This document shows, one piece after another, positions 45,277 to 57,142 of a stretch of 64,000 bases of DNA (within the stretch, counting starts at the first letter, position 1; every line of letters begins with the position of its first letter). The translations under genes were made by a program, and so were the position numbers. Where the stretch lies: NCBI GenBank assembly GCA_023512835.1, contig CM042087.1, positions 14,354,853-14,418,852 on the forward strand, read 5' to 3'. This DNA is from Taxillus chinensis (Eukaryota; Streptophyta; Magnoliopsida; Santalales; Loranthaceae). The notes beneath the pieces were generated by a model. That model searched no databases, had not been told where the DNA came from, and was given only the letters and a program-made list of their open reading frames with translations.

Positions 45277-45776
45277 NNNNNNNNNNNNNNNNNNNNNNNN
45301 NNNNNNNNNNNNNNNNNNNNNNNNNNNNNNNNNNNNNNNNNNNNNNNNNNNNNNNNNNNNNNNNNNNNNNNNNNNNNNNNNNNNNNNNNNNNNNNNNNNN
45401 NNNNNNNNNNNNNNNNNNNNNNNNNNNNNNNNNNNNNNNNNNNNNNNNNNNNNNNNNNNNNNNNNNNNNNNNNNNNNNNNNNNNNNNNNNNNNNNNNNNN
45501 NNNNNNNNNNNNNNNNNNNNNNNNNNNNNNNNNNNNNNNNNNNNNNNNNNNNNNNNNNNNNNNNNNNNNNNNNNNNNNNNNNNNNNNNNNNNNNNNNNNN
45601 NNNNNNNNNNNNNNNNNNNNNNNNNNNNNNNNNNNNNNNNNNNNNNNNNNNNNNNNNNNNNNNNNNNNNNNNNNNNNNNNNNNNNNNNNNNNNNNNNNNN
45701 NNNNNNNNNNNNNNNNNNNNNNNNNNNNNNNNNNNNNNNNNNNNNNNNNNNNNNNNNNNNNNNNNNNNNNNNNNNN
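45277..45776. other. Assembly gap, exactly 500 N
   Basis: A run of 500 N, a common placeholder length, so the true gap size is unknown. It separates the DDT gene from the right-hand transposon nest. Any frames across it are artefacts. Confidence 0.98.
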
Positions 45777-46076
45777 AGGGATGGCGATGAGGTGGGTTTT
45801 GGGACGGGTCACCCCTATCCCGAACCCATCCCGTTTAAGAAACCAATATCCTAAACCCGACCCAAACCCGTTTAAGTTGACTCGAAATCCATCCCATTAG
45901 GGTCGGAGCGGAGCAGGTACCGATTAAATCCATTATTTTACCTTATATATATGGGTTTGGGACGGGTTATCCTGTCCTGAACCCGCCCCAAATCTTAACC
46001 AGGTCGGAGAAACCCATCCCAAACCCGCCCCGAACCCGATTAGATTTATCCCAAATCCATCCCATCAAGGGCGGGG
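45777..46076. mobile_element. hAT-like non-autonomous element fragment
   Basis: It begins AGGGATGGCGATGAGGTGGG just after the gap and contains repeated GGGTTTGGGACGGGTTAT- and AACCCGCCCC-type words. This is the C/G-rich style of plant hAT-type MITEs with CAGGGATGGCAA termini. The right terminus is missing where the Tekay-like LTR begins at 46077. Superfamily assignment is tentative. Confidence 0.5.
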
Positions 46077-47391
46077 TGTCACACCCCGAATTTCCAACCC
46101 GAGGAAACCGGTTCATGACTCCCCTTTACCCACCCGGTGGGCAAGGGGTTGGGATTACTTCCACACAGGACTTTATGCACATCCACAATAAATATTCACG
46201 AAAACAAAATCACATTATTAATTTCAAACCACAATAAATGTTACAAACCAAATGTGCCTTTATTACAATTAAATTTTCCCTTACAATATCTCCCACTAGG
46301 TTACAAAGGTCCACAAAAATTAGCAACACAAAATAATATTAAACAAGGCAAAGCAGAATTGTCCTCCACCTTGGTGTTCCCTCCTTACGCCTGTAGGTTC
46401 CTGAAAAGTAAACAAAACACAATGGGAGGGGTGAGCAACCACAGCTCAGTAGGGATCATGTCTCCCTAACCCATCCCATGCTCCCAACATCTACATGTTG
46501 ACGTGCACGAGTGCAGTGTCGTGGCAATACTATACAGACAGGCCATAATTAACATTTATACACAAACATGCCACATTAACAGTTACAACCATTGCCACAG
46601 CCACACAGGCTCCATAACCAGCCACGGGCTTCCATAGCCACCGGGCTCCATAAACAGCCATAGGCTTCCACAGCCACCAGGCTCCATAACCAGCCACGGG
46701 CTTCCACAGCCACCGAGCTCCATAACCAACCTCGAATGCTCCAGCCACATAGGCTCCAATCTCAGCCACACAGGCTCCAATCTCAGCCACACAGGCATAC
46801 AATCAAACACATTACATCACAGCCACACAAGCATATAATCAAACACATAGCATGCATCACAGCCACACAGGCATATAATCAAACACATAGCATGCATCAC
46901 AGCCACACAGGCATATAATAAAACACATAGCATGCATCACAGCCACACATGCATATAATCAAACACATAGCATACATCTCGATCAATAATCATTATATCA
47001 AGTATATTTCCCCCGGAAACCTCAAGGTTTCCCCATGTGAACCTACAACGGAACGAAGCCTAACAAACAACACTGACATTCCCAACTGCCTACAAGGCCC
47101 ACTGCCACGCAATGAACCCCGAGAGTTCTCATACCCCGGACGCAACATCAAAACCAAACAAAATATGCCATTGAAGGCCAACATCCATATAGGAGATCAC
47201 ACCTATATGAATTTACATATATATATTATAACAACAATGATAATACTCTACAAATCATCCACCACAAGGCCTAACCCCGGAATGGGTACTAGAAGAAACA
47301 GAACCCCTACCTCAAAAGGTTCCTCCTTGCTCTTGCTCCCACGCTAGATGCCATCCACCCATGCGAATCACCACAGCAGCAACGATTAGAA

Positions 47392-47426
<35 letters not shown>

Positions 47427-47479
47427 CAGCTGGTGGAAAGAAACCCTAAACCTAAAACAAAGAGACCTCCACCTCCTTA

Positions 47480-47590
47480 TATAGACACCTCACTTATCAA
47501 AACGACGTAGTTTTGATAAGTGAAACCCAATGTTAAAACGACATAGTTTTGATAAATGAAATCCCACCATCGAAACGACATAGTTTTGAT
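47480..47590 (-). promoter_or_regulatory. Triple AAAACGACRTAGTTTT motif and TATA box
   Basis: Three motif copies (47496-47517, about 47532-47553, about 47570-47590) lie upstream, in the minus sense, of a TATATAAGGA box near 47475-47484. The second and third copies carry CATAG instead of CGTAG, and the third also begins CGAAACG. Confidence 0.6.
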
Positions 47591-47713
47591 AAAGGAAACA
47601 CGCCACAACCTTCCCGCATCCAAACAGGACAAAATACCCACAATTCGAACATGGTCCTTAAGGAAAAGATGATCAGCATAACAAAACAAAGAAGACGATG
47701 CAAAAACATGGCT

Positions 47714-47741
47714 GCACGTGACAAAGGCCATTGTCACTTGC
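47714..47741. repeat. GTGACAA-type palindrome in LTR U3
   Basis: Arms GCACGTGACAA and TTGTCACTTGC (one mismatch) around AGGCCA, followed by AAGCTCCAAATGC. It corresponds in position to the GCCAATT-type palindrome of the type A LTR. A second one lies at 47820-47839. Confidence 0.8.
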
Positions 47742-48024
47742 AAGCTCCAAATGCCCTAAGATTTTGTCACAACACTTAGAATAACTTCTGGAAGGCTCCC
47801 ATGCAAACACACCACTGCCCGTGACAAGCCATTGTCACGTGCATTATCACGTGCACCCCCTAAAGGTTCCCTCTTAGTCTCATCTCTTACCTCAAGCTTG
47901 CCTATCATCATACAAAGTGTTCAAGCCAATGTGTGTGGGAATAAAACTCCCTAAAACCCAACAATTGCCACCCCAAAAGGCAAAACTATGACTAACTCCA
48001 CATCCCAAAACACGGGTCATTACA

Positions 48025-48055
48025 TCCTCTCCCCCTTAAGACTTTTCGTCCTCGA
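48025..48055 (-). other. Polypurine tract of Tekay-like #1
   Basis: The minus strand reads TTTTCGAGGACGAAAAGTC then TTAAGGGGGAGAGGA before TGTAATGACCC. Confidence 0.8.
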
Positions 48056-48372
48056 AAAGAAACAACATGCAAGGAATAACCAACACATGCTACCCATTTG
48101 CAGAACGGCAAGCCACACCACCCCAAATGGTTCATACACCGCGCACAACATATAACCGGACATACGTCCACAAACTCAACAAAGCACTACCACAATTCAT
48201 AACCACATGCATCACAATGCATATAACACATACCCGCATGGCACAAATACTATCTTAAAACATATCTCAAATGTAAATACATGTCTAAAGGACAATCCAA
48301 ATACACCAGATTATGAACAACTAATGCAGGAAAGCACATCACTATCCCTTGGCCAACAGCCACCTCCCACCC

Positions 48373-49700
48373 TTAAGATTGTTCGTCCTCAAACAACTCT
48401 TGGTGTCGCTCACGTATCATGGACTTACATTCCCATGTCTCCTCCTCAATGCCACGGTGCTGCCACAGCACGCGAACCAAAGGAATAACACGACCACGCA
48501 AAAGCTTCTCCCGCCGATCTAGGATACGGATAGGCACCTCAAGAACAGATATATCATCCTCAATATCCAATGTTTCCCAATCAATCACATGAGTTGGGTC
48601 AGGATGATACTTCCTCAACTGGGACACATGAAACACATTGTGTACCAGACTTAACTGCGGTGGTAACGTTAACTGGTAGGCCACTGGCCCCACATGATCC
48701 ATAAGCTCAAAAGGACCAATAAACCGCGGAGAAAGCTTGAAACCACTCCCAAATCGCCGATGTCCTCGACGTGGAGAAACACGGAGAAACACATGATCTC
48801 CAACATAAAACTCCAAAGGTTGCCGCCGCTGATCTGTATAAGATTTCTGTCGACTCTGAGCTGACAACAAGCGCTGACGAGTCAACTTGACCTTCTCCGT
48901 AGCCTCCTGAACCAACTGTGGTCCCAAAAGAGCTGCCTCTCCACCTTAGTCCAACACGGAGGTGATCGGCATGGTCTGCCATACAACGCCTCAAAAGGAG
49001 TCATCCCAATGGATGCCTGATAACTGTTGTTGTAGGCAAACTCCACCAAAGGAAGGTGAGTTGCCCACGAACCCCCAAAATCTAACACATAGGCCCTTAA
49101 CATGTCCTCCAATGTCTGATTCATCCTCTCAGTCTGACCGTCAATCTCAGGGTGAAAGGTTGTGCTCAAGTTAAGCTTTGTTCCCATAGCCTCCTGCAAG
49201 CCTGTCCAGAAACAAGAAGTAAACCTCGAATCTCTGTCGGACACAATCGACGATGGCACTCCATGTAATTGCACAATCTCATTCACATACAATTGGCTCA
49301 ACGTCCTGATGGAATCCCGCTCTCGAACAGCAAGAAAATGGGCTAACTTGGTTAGCCGATCCACAATCACCCATATCATTTCTTTCCTCTCAGTGGTGAG
49401 TGGAAGACCAGTCACAAAGTCCATCGCTATGTGGTCCCACTTCCACTAGGCTATTGGCAATGGTTGTAACATACCTGCCGGTCGCTGATGCTCCACTTTC
49501 ACTTGTTGACAAGTAAGGCACCTTGCAACAAATGCTGCCACATCACGTTTCATCCCAGGCCACCAAAAATGCCCCCGAAGTGCATGGTACATCTTCGTAC
49601 CCCCTGGATGCACAACAACTCTAGACTGATGAAGCTCCCTCATCACCTCATCTCTGAGAGAAGAAGCTACTACTAGCCGCCCCTGAAAAGACAACTCATG
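48373..49700 (-). pseudogene. Tekay-like integrase and chromodomain
   Basis: Frame 49694-49446 holds the HHCC zinc domain (ELHQSRVVVHPGGTKMYHAL…CLTCQQVK). Frame 49424-48882 holds the catalytic core ([43 protein letters not shown]). Frame 48927-48373 holds the C-terminal GPY/F region (SPRFIGPFELMDHVGPVAYQ) and a chromodomain ending RVLWQHRGIEEETWE, LFEDEQS, stop. A frameshift near 48940 and a stop before MDFVTG break it. Confidence 0.85.
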
Positions 49701-49715
49701 CTCAGGACCCTCTAT

Positions 49716-50267
49716 CTAGTCCTCGGATAGCTTACTAGCCTCAATACGGGTATAGAGAACCTCACGCTCAATATCACCCAATTGTCCCTCTCGGACTCGC
49801 TGGTATAACTCGGGCATAACAACAATAGGCTGCAATTGCAACATCGCCAACTGCTCCATCAGCTTCCACTCCCTCACTGCCACCTCAGCTTTCCCTTTCC
49901 TGCTCAACGCATCAGCCACAATATTGCCCTTGCCTGGGGTATAAGCAAGAGTAAAGTTGAAGGTCTGCAAATACTCCACCCATCTCCTCTGCCTCAAATT
50001 CAAGTCCTTCTAAGTAAAAATGTACTGAAGGCTCTTGTGATCTGAGAGACCACAAACTTCTCCCCCAAAAGGTAATGCTGCCAACTCTTCAAAGCAAAGA
50101 TGACAGCCGCCAACTCAAGATCATGGGTAGGGTAATTCTGCTCATGTGGTTTCAACTGCCTTGATCCATAAGCGACCACACTGTGCTCCTGTATAAGAAA
50201 ACACCCCAACCCAATCCTAGATGCATCACAATACACCTCATATGGGACGTCCTCCCTTGGTAACCTT
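49716..50267 (-). pseudogene. Tekay-like RNase H
   Basis: Frames 50236-50000 (VYCDAS-type start, [35 protein letters not shown]) and 50003-49716 (TPGKGNIVADALSRK) make an RNase H joined to the integrase linker. A frameshift lies between them near 50000. The upstream part continues across the Tat solo LTR at 52360. Confidence 0.8.
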
Positions 50268-52359
50268 TGTCATCACTGGTTTTCGTCCGGGCCCGTTTGG
50301 GGTGAGCTCAAACTAGACCAATGGTGAGAAATTTTAGAGTCGCCACCAACTGTTTTTGGGGTACAGTTGGATACCCTCTACTTTGAGTAGTTTAAAGTGT
50401 GTGGTCTGCGTTATCAAAGAAGGGTTCGGGAGTTGGTTACGTGTAGGGAAGAATTAGCACTCCTACAGCGCCCTTTTGGTATCTAATTTAGGAGGAGGAG
50501 GTTTTTATTTTATTTGTACTGCCATGACTAGGTTAAGTTTCCTAAAGAGTCTATGATCTTTATTTGGCTAAGTTATTTGTCAAAGTTATAGTTAAAATTG
50601 ATTTACCCTAAATTTCTAAAGGGAATCCTAAAAGTTTTGGGTTTTTGTTTGAAATGGAGAATGAGATCCTATGGGTTGGTTTTGGGTTTTTGGTTTTGCT
50701 TTGGGAAATTGAAGTCCTAGAAAATGATTTTTTTATTTTCCCCCTTTTTTTGGTTTTTCTTGGGTTAGAAAACATACATTTTTTTGTTTTTGTTCTTTTT
50801 TTTTTTTTTTTTTTGGTTTTAGAAATTGAAGTACTAATTTTGGTTTTCTTCTTTTTTTTGGCTTTAAAACATGAAAACGTTTTTTTTTGTTTGTTTTTGT
50901 TTTGCTTTTTCAAGGAGACATTTCGAACACATTTTGAAAACATGTTATAGAAGACGTTTTGGAAAAACATTTTGTGGAATACATTTTGTTATTTTTTTTT
51001 GTGTTTTTTAAAGCTTTGAATCTAAATCTACACATTTCAACAATTGAAAATACATAGGAACACATATATCAAAATAGATGTGGAGTGTGTGAGTGTGACA
51101 TCCACAAAAGAGAAATAAAAGCACTTTTTTTTCATCACTCTCCTTTTTTTTTCTTTTTCTTCATATCTCTATTTTTGTCCCTCTCTTTTTTTTTTACTGC
51201 ACTTTACATATTACAACATAGACAGTATATTCAACATACATCAACAATCATAAACAGAATGAAATACTATGGCTTACATCGAGTAGGGATATAAATAAGC
51301 TAATAAGCAATAAACACACAAATACAAATGAATTAGAAATTGAACCGACTTTAGTTTGGGTAAGGCTTCAACACCGGCCTTCCGTTCGAGTTATCCTGTC
51401 TGCGCCGATATTCTCCAGGTCGAGTTTAAAAGCACCAAATCTAGTAATTACGAAAATCAGATGGGATATACCATGGAGACTGCAGTGCTATGTTAGAACT
51501 GAGAGCAGATGATGAGTGGACTTTTATTTGGGGGTTTTGAGGCAGAAAAACGTGAAAAGGGGATTTGAAAATGGTAGAGTTTTTTTGCTTTGGGCAAGAA
51601 AATTCATAAGAGAGAAAGAGAGAATCTGGGATTCCTTCTTTTTTGCTTACAGAATTTCCGCTCTCTCCCTTTCTCTGGGCGTTTTCTGCAGGGAAGAAGC
51701 TGGGGCATTTTTTTATGTATCGATGGATCTCTTTTTTTTTGTCTCTCCACCCTCTGTTTTTTAAAAGTTATCCCTCTCTCTTTGTTTGCGCTGGGATAAG
51801 GAATGGTAGCAGTTTTTTTTAACGATGATGGCTTTTCTTTTTCTCCTCCTTTCCTCACGATGATGGCCCTCTCCTTTTTTTTTACCTTCTTACCCTTCAC
51901 CTAAAATGCAAAAATGGATAACTTTCCAGGGATTGTTTGGGGAGATCCGTATTCACCTAAATTGACGCTTTGAAGAATTTCGCATGATCATTTTTCGGGC
52001 AGTTTGACCAGGGGCATTGACCGTCTTTTGACAAGTTTTGACTTTTCCAACGAAGATTGTTTTGGCCATAACTTCTTCATTTTAAGTCCGATTTGAGCTC
52101 GGTCAAGTGCGTTAGTCTCCAATTTTCATCCTCTATCACCTGGTGTTGGTCTTGGGGCGCTTCAAAGACTTGTAGCAGAAGTCATTAGTTTTGGACTCCC
52201 CCGTCCGTGTCAATTATGTCCATCTCACGCAGTTTGGGGTAGACCATTCCTTGGAAGTATGAGATCATTGTGGACCTCTTCAACAAGGTATATGGCATGG
52301 GCAGAAAGGTATATCAAATGGGATTAGTATGTCCAACCCAGACAAAATGGGGTCCAACA
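50268..52359 (-). repeat. Tat-type solo LTR inserted in Tekay-like pol
   Basis: TGTCATCACTGG...GGGGTCCAACA, about 2.09 kb, with perfect TSD ACCTT (50263-50267 and 52360-52364). It is collinear with the LTR at 5252-8092 but lacks the tandem module array (the slot is near 51880). The interrupted RT-RNase H frame is in phase across the site. Confidence 0.92.
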
Positions 52360-53053
52360 ACCTTAACACCGGTGCAGTGGTCAAATGGGTTTTGAGAGCC
52401 TCAAACGCCTGCTGACACTTGTCAGTCCACTCAAACTTCACTCCCTTCCTCGTCAACGCCATCATAGAAGCTGCAAAACGGGAGAACCCCTCTACAAAAT
52501 GATGATAATACCCCGCCAAGCCAAGGAAACTACGAATCTCGAAAACATTGGTTGGCTTTTCCCACGATGATACAACCTCAATCTTAGCTGGGTCTACTCT
52601 AACCCCCTCAGCTGACACGACATGGCCAAGAAAATGAACCTCCTGCTTCCAAAACTCATATTTGCTAAACTTAGCTAACAATTGCTGGTCCCTCAAGGTT
52701 TACAACACTGTTGCCAAATGCTCCACATGCTCCCACTCCGTCTTGGAATATACCAAAATATCATTTATAAACACCACCACAAAAGAATCCAAGTATGGAG
52801 CAAAGACCTGGTTCATCAAATGTATGAACACTATGAGTGCATTAGTGAGCCCGAAAGGCATCACCACCTACTCATAGTGCCCATACCTGCATCAAAAAGC
52901 AGTCTTAGGGATGTCCTCCTCCCTAACCCTTAACTAGTGGTACCCCGACCGTAGATCTATCTTGAAAAACCACTGGGCCCCACTAAACTGGTCAAACAAG
53001 TCATCTATCCGAGGCAATGGATACTTGTTCTTCACAGTTACCAAGTTCAGCTT
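52360..53053 (-). pseudogene. pol: Tekay-like reverse transcriptase, C-terminal half
   Basis: Frame 52696-52366 carries [53 protein letters not shown]. Farther right, with stops, are [12 protein letters not shown] and [13 protein letters not shown] blocks. The active site reads VFINDIL in place of VFIDDIL: the first catalytic Asp codon (52763-52765) is AAT. Confidence 0.85.
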
Positions 53054-54554
53054 TGTCACGCCCCCAAATTCTGAAAATGACAGAACTAGGAGCGCAACTT
53101 TCCCATGCTCACACTCCAGGGGTCGAGGGGTTGATGTTTGATCTAATCTTGTACAATACTATAACAAGGGTAGGATTTTACTTCCGAATGAAAACCAACA
53201 CAAAAGTCAATCTAATAATGAATCATAATAATACATGTATCTTCCATAAATATCCAACACCATAGAACTGACCAATACAAGTTACTACCAATATAATCAT
53301 ACAACTGCCACGGACTCAAGTTCGGAAAATAAAATAATAAATTAGTAAACAAGTCCACAGAACAAATCCTACACCTAAGATGTCCCAACCTACTCCGCTA
53401 TGGCTCCATTAGCTACACCCTACAACCTATAGGAAATAGAAATAAAGTAGGATGAACACGAATGCCCAGTAGGTGATCCCCATCTCCAGTATCCTATTAC
53501 ATAAATTTCTAGGTCTATATGATCAGTGTATGCTTGTGCCAGTAGTGTTATATCATATCACAGTTAAATTATATTAAATCACAAGATAAGACATCTCATC
53601 ACAATACAGTCATAATGGTTCACACCGGTAATTCATCCATTCACAGGATTCCCGCTATCAACTCGAAGAATCCCAGTCACTACCAGCTAGCCATATGTGG
53701 GACCTGTGGTGTCCCTAACGACAACCTGCCACATATGGGACCTGAGTTAACTAGCCACATAGGGGACCTATGGCCTCTTGCCAGCCCTATGTGGGACCCG
53801 TGGTTAACCCAACCAATTCCACCACCAAATATCCACATGCAATAAACAAATAATAATTTCAATAACCAATATTATATCATGCAATTTATTTAAATCGGTA
53901 AACCAACAATAACATGCCATAAATGATAATTTAAATCACTAAACTGATAATAACAAATCCAACGATATTAATTAGATTAATCAATTCAAATCCAGATAAT
54001 ATTTAAAATAACAAACAATATTAAGTCCACTTATTATTCATACTATTAAACTAATTATATCAAGCCCAAATAATGTTTATATCATTAAACTAATAATATC
54101 AAACCCAACAGGGATACCAAATTTGTGACAAATATTTTCGTCCTTTCATGAAATAACATTCACTAATAATATGATTCGATATTCACATATTAACATATAC
54201 TTTGTCAATAGGAATAATTTTTATGCCTTCCCAGATCTCGTGGGAAATCTTTAAGTTGGATCAAACCCATAATTTGGATGATGTTGTTAAAAACCCTAGG
54301 TAATTTGATTTGAGATGTTTCATGTTTATTCTAAGCTTGCAGAAGATAAAACCCTAAACTGGACTTACACTCAGAGAGCAAAGGGAAGGACAAGATAAAT
54401 AATCCTGATCCGGATTATCATGAGTGTCGTCAAACACTTGGTAAATAATCAAGTCTTCATCCGTAGTAAAGACCCTTCGTGCGGACTAATCACTTGACAA
54501 AACGACTAAGGAATCCACGTCTTTATTCTTAATTGGACTAAGGCAATTTATGCG

Positions 54555-54970
54555 GAATGAGAATCCAAGTCTACAACTTGTACGGAGTAAGAGAGATTTA
54601 TTGCAGAGAAAGAAATTAAGTCTTCCACTCCAGCTGTCTAAGGAAAAGAAGATACAGACTAAGGAATCTGAGTCTTTCATTCGGGCGGAGTTAAGACAAC
54701 TAATGCGGAGTAAGGAATCCGAACCATTACTCAAGCAGAGTAAGGATGCACTGATACGGAGTAAGCCATCCAGACCTTTCACTCAAGCGGAGTAAGGAAC
54801 TTACGCGGAGTAAGGAAGCGCTGATGCGGAATAAGGATTTCGTATATCTACTTCATGCGGAGTAAGGAAGCGCTAACACGGAGTAATGATTTCAGGACTT
54901 CATTTACACGGAGTAAGAATCCAACCTTCGTTGATACGGAGTAAGCAAATTTATACCGGACTAAGAAGAC
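54555..54970. repeat. ACGGAGTAAG-type interspersed repeats in copia LTR
   Basis: About 15 copies of (A/G)CGGAGTAAG or one-base variants are spaced about 15-45 bp apart, often followed by GAATCC or GAAGCGCT. They are too regular for chance but not strictly tandem. Confidence 0.8.
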
Positions 54971-55524
54971 GCTACTTCAACTTATCCATACCGCATTTAT
55001 GTTATAAGCTCGTTGTGTCCTGCTGTAAGACAAACTCATTGAAGTCCTAAACTGTCCTACATGTGGAACATTCGGAGATGTGGATGCAGTCCCAAATGCA
55101 ATTGGAATCAAGCGGAGTAATTCAATACACCGATGCTTCCAATATTTCGAGCTCGACATCTCGTTTCTATTGAAGCATTTTCCGAGAAGAACTTAATGTT
55201 TACACGGTGCTTGGAAAATACAATTCCAAGATAGATTCCTAGGATGTCTATATATATATATATATATATAAAGTGTTGTATATCTAAAGAGTGTGCATAC
55301 ATTGTAAGCCGATATGCGAGTACATGTGCAAAATAGAGATAATCTAGCCATTGTGTGTGTAACTTGAAAAAGAGAGTACTGTTGCAATCAACTATAATTG
55401 TTGTGCTTTTTGTTGTAATTATCTTTAGATAATAAAATAAAATACTTCCACAATCTGGTTATCTTTTGCACTGAATATTTCTTTTAACCAGAATTATTGT
55501 TGTGCCTGAGTGAGAAAAGAATTT

Positions 55525-55556
55525 TAATAAGAGCCTATTCACCCCCCTCTAGGCTC
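55525..55556 (+). terminator. Hairpin near the copia LTR end
   Basis: GAGCCTA and TAGGCTC form a perfect 7-bp stem around TTCACCCCCCTC. This layout is widespread at plant copia LTR ends. A role in RNA 3'-end formation or reverse transcription is inferred only. Confidence 0.5.
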
Positions 55557-56760
55557 CTAGGGGCCAATACTTTAATTAGTATTAAAGTATATATATCATC
55601 TTTCACTATTTGTATATATATTCCCGTAAAGCACTTGGACAAAATTAACTTATTAAGGGTTACTATCAAATCAATGTGTTGTTGATTCGGTGAGTGCTAA
55701 ATTATCAGTCTTCCACATAAACTAATTTGTAGACTATATATAAAAAATCATTGAGTGGCCACGAGCCATGGGACCAGCCAAAGTTAAACTTATATAAAAA
55801 AATGTTTCGTTATTTCATCCCTCCAAACCTGTTATTAATATTCTATAAAAATACTACTCGAGTGCCACCAATCGTAGTTGTGCAAGTCGGGCCACGATTG
55901 CCCTCCCACCAGGAACATGTGTTTATTTCGTCGAATAGTAGAAACCTCTTGCACCAGTCGAGAACTCTATTGACATGCGTCGGGAATCCAACACGCACCA
56001 GAATATGCCCAATAGCAAGGTAATCAAATTCACATGTGTGTGCGTGTATATATATATATATATACACACACATACAATATTAGAATCTAACCTACACACT
56101 CTAAGAATATGCATTTCATGTAATAGAATAATGAAAGATCAAGAATTACCTAGCTGAAAGATTTGGAGGTTCAAAAGAACATGGCGGCTTCAACCCCATT
56201 TTCCTATCAGGCTCTGCGCACGCACAAATGAACGTAGGGTTTCACCCTAGGTTCTCCCCCTTTTAAACTATTTGATATATATATATATATATTTAGTATT
56301 AAATCTAATAATAATAATAATAATAATAATAGAATGATTATAATTATAATAATAACCTCAAAGTAATTATAACAATAATAATAATAACTCAAAATATTAT
56401 AATAACTATATTAGTAATTAGAATAGCGTAATAATATTAATAATTATGATAAACTTAAAATATCAAAATACTTATATTTATAATAATAACATAATAATAC
56501 TAATAAATCTAATAGTTGCATCAATAATAATAATAGTCATAACCTTAATTATTATAATAATAACTCAAATACTTAAATAATCATATTAATAATATCACCA
56601 TTATAATAACCAAACATATTAAAATAATAATATTTAATAATTAATTCAAAATATTAAAATCACCATAATAATAATAATAACTCAAAATGCTAACGCTAAA
56701 ACCACGCTGCCAAATAGATATTCCAAACTTTATTAGGGGCCTAACTTTCGACCTCACACA

Positions 56761-57142
56761 GGTACGGGAGCACCATCTGCCTTCTTGGCAAAGAGCACTG
56801 GAGCACCCCAAGGTGAGGTACTCGGCCTGATATACCCCTGGTTCACCAACTCCTCTATCTACCTCTAAAGCTCCCTCAACTCAGCTGGTCCCATACGATA
56901 AGCCACTTGGGAGATTGGACCCGTCCCCGGTACCAACTCAATAGTGAACTCCACACTCCTCTTAGGTGGTAAACTCCTCAACTCTTCAGGAAAGACATCC
57001 TGAAATTGGTCAACAACCGCTGGCCACACCCTTTTCCCATATTTCCCTCCTCAGCAAAAGTTAGGGTTGCCAACATGTGGGTAATGGCACCCCACTAGTC
57101 CAATACTGGTCCAGCCCGACTCGCCTCACAATCCCACTCCCC
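56761..57142 (-). pseudogene. Tekay-like RT N-terminus and linker
   Basis: The minus strand encodes [13 protein letters not shown], a stop, [20 protein letters not shown] and [13 protein letters not shown], the start of the RT domain. The usual continuation LRLCIDYR is missing at the junction with LTR D. Confidence 0.75.

Larger units (their letters stand above)
46077..48024 (-). repeat. 3' LTR of Tekay-like #1
   Basis: TGTCACACCCCG...GGGTCATTACA, about 1.95 kb. It contains the conserved GGAGGGGTGAGC...CTCAGTAGGG block (46424-46453), a CACGGGCTTCCAC minisatellite (about 46610-46740), a 40-bp CAGCCACACAGGCATATAAT repeat (about 46800-46980), a (GT)n run (47394-47425), three near-palindrome promoter motifs and two GTGACAA/TTGTCAC palindromes. 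Confidence 0.9.
54255..55570 (+). repeat. Ty1/copia solo LTR
   Basis: It starts near TTGGATCAAACCC and contains TGTTAAAAACCCTAGG. It ends with the hallmark plant copia LTR end: GAGCCTATTCACCCCCCTC then TAGGCTCCTAGGGGCCAATAC. It is flanked by TTTAA on both sides (54250-54254, 55571-55575). A (TA)n TATA region lies at 55250-55271. No copia coding sequence was found. Confidence 0.75.
53054..56760 (-). repeat. LTR D inserted in Tekay-like RT, itself interrupted by a copia solo LTR
   Basis: It starts TGTCACGCCCCCAAATTC on the + strand and ends near CCTCACACA. It carries a diverged GTAGG.TGA.C...CAGTAGGTGA block (53449-53477). Apart from the copia LTR (54255-55570) no coding sequence is seen. The left part is A/C-rich; 56290-56700 is dominated by AAT/ATT trinucleotides and (TA)n. 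No TSD was found, and about eight RT codons are missing at the right edge, so the boundary is rearranged. Confidence 0.6.

Noticed and set aside
45120..45900. Long reading frames across 45120-45900
   Set aside because: They run through 500 N and have no sequence support. The real coding part is exon 6 (45128-45234).
54550..54795. Open frame in the copia LTR (SKESEPL…-like repeats)
   Set aside because: It is generated by the ACGGAGTAAG repeats in an LTR. No start context or homology.
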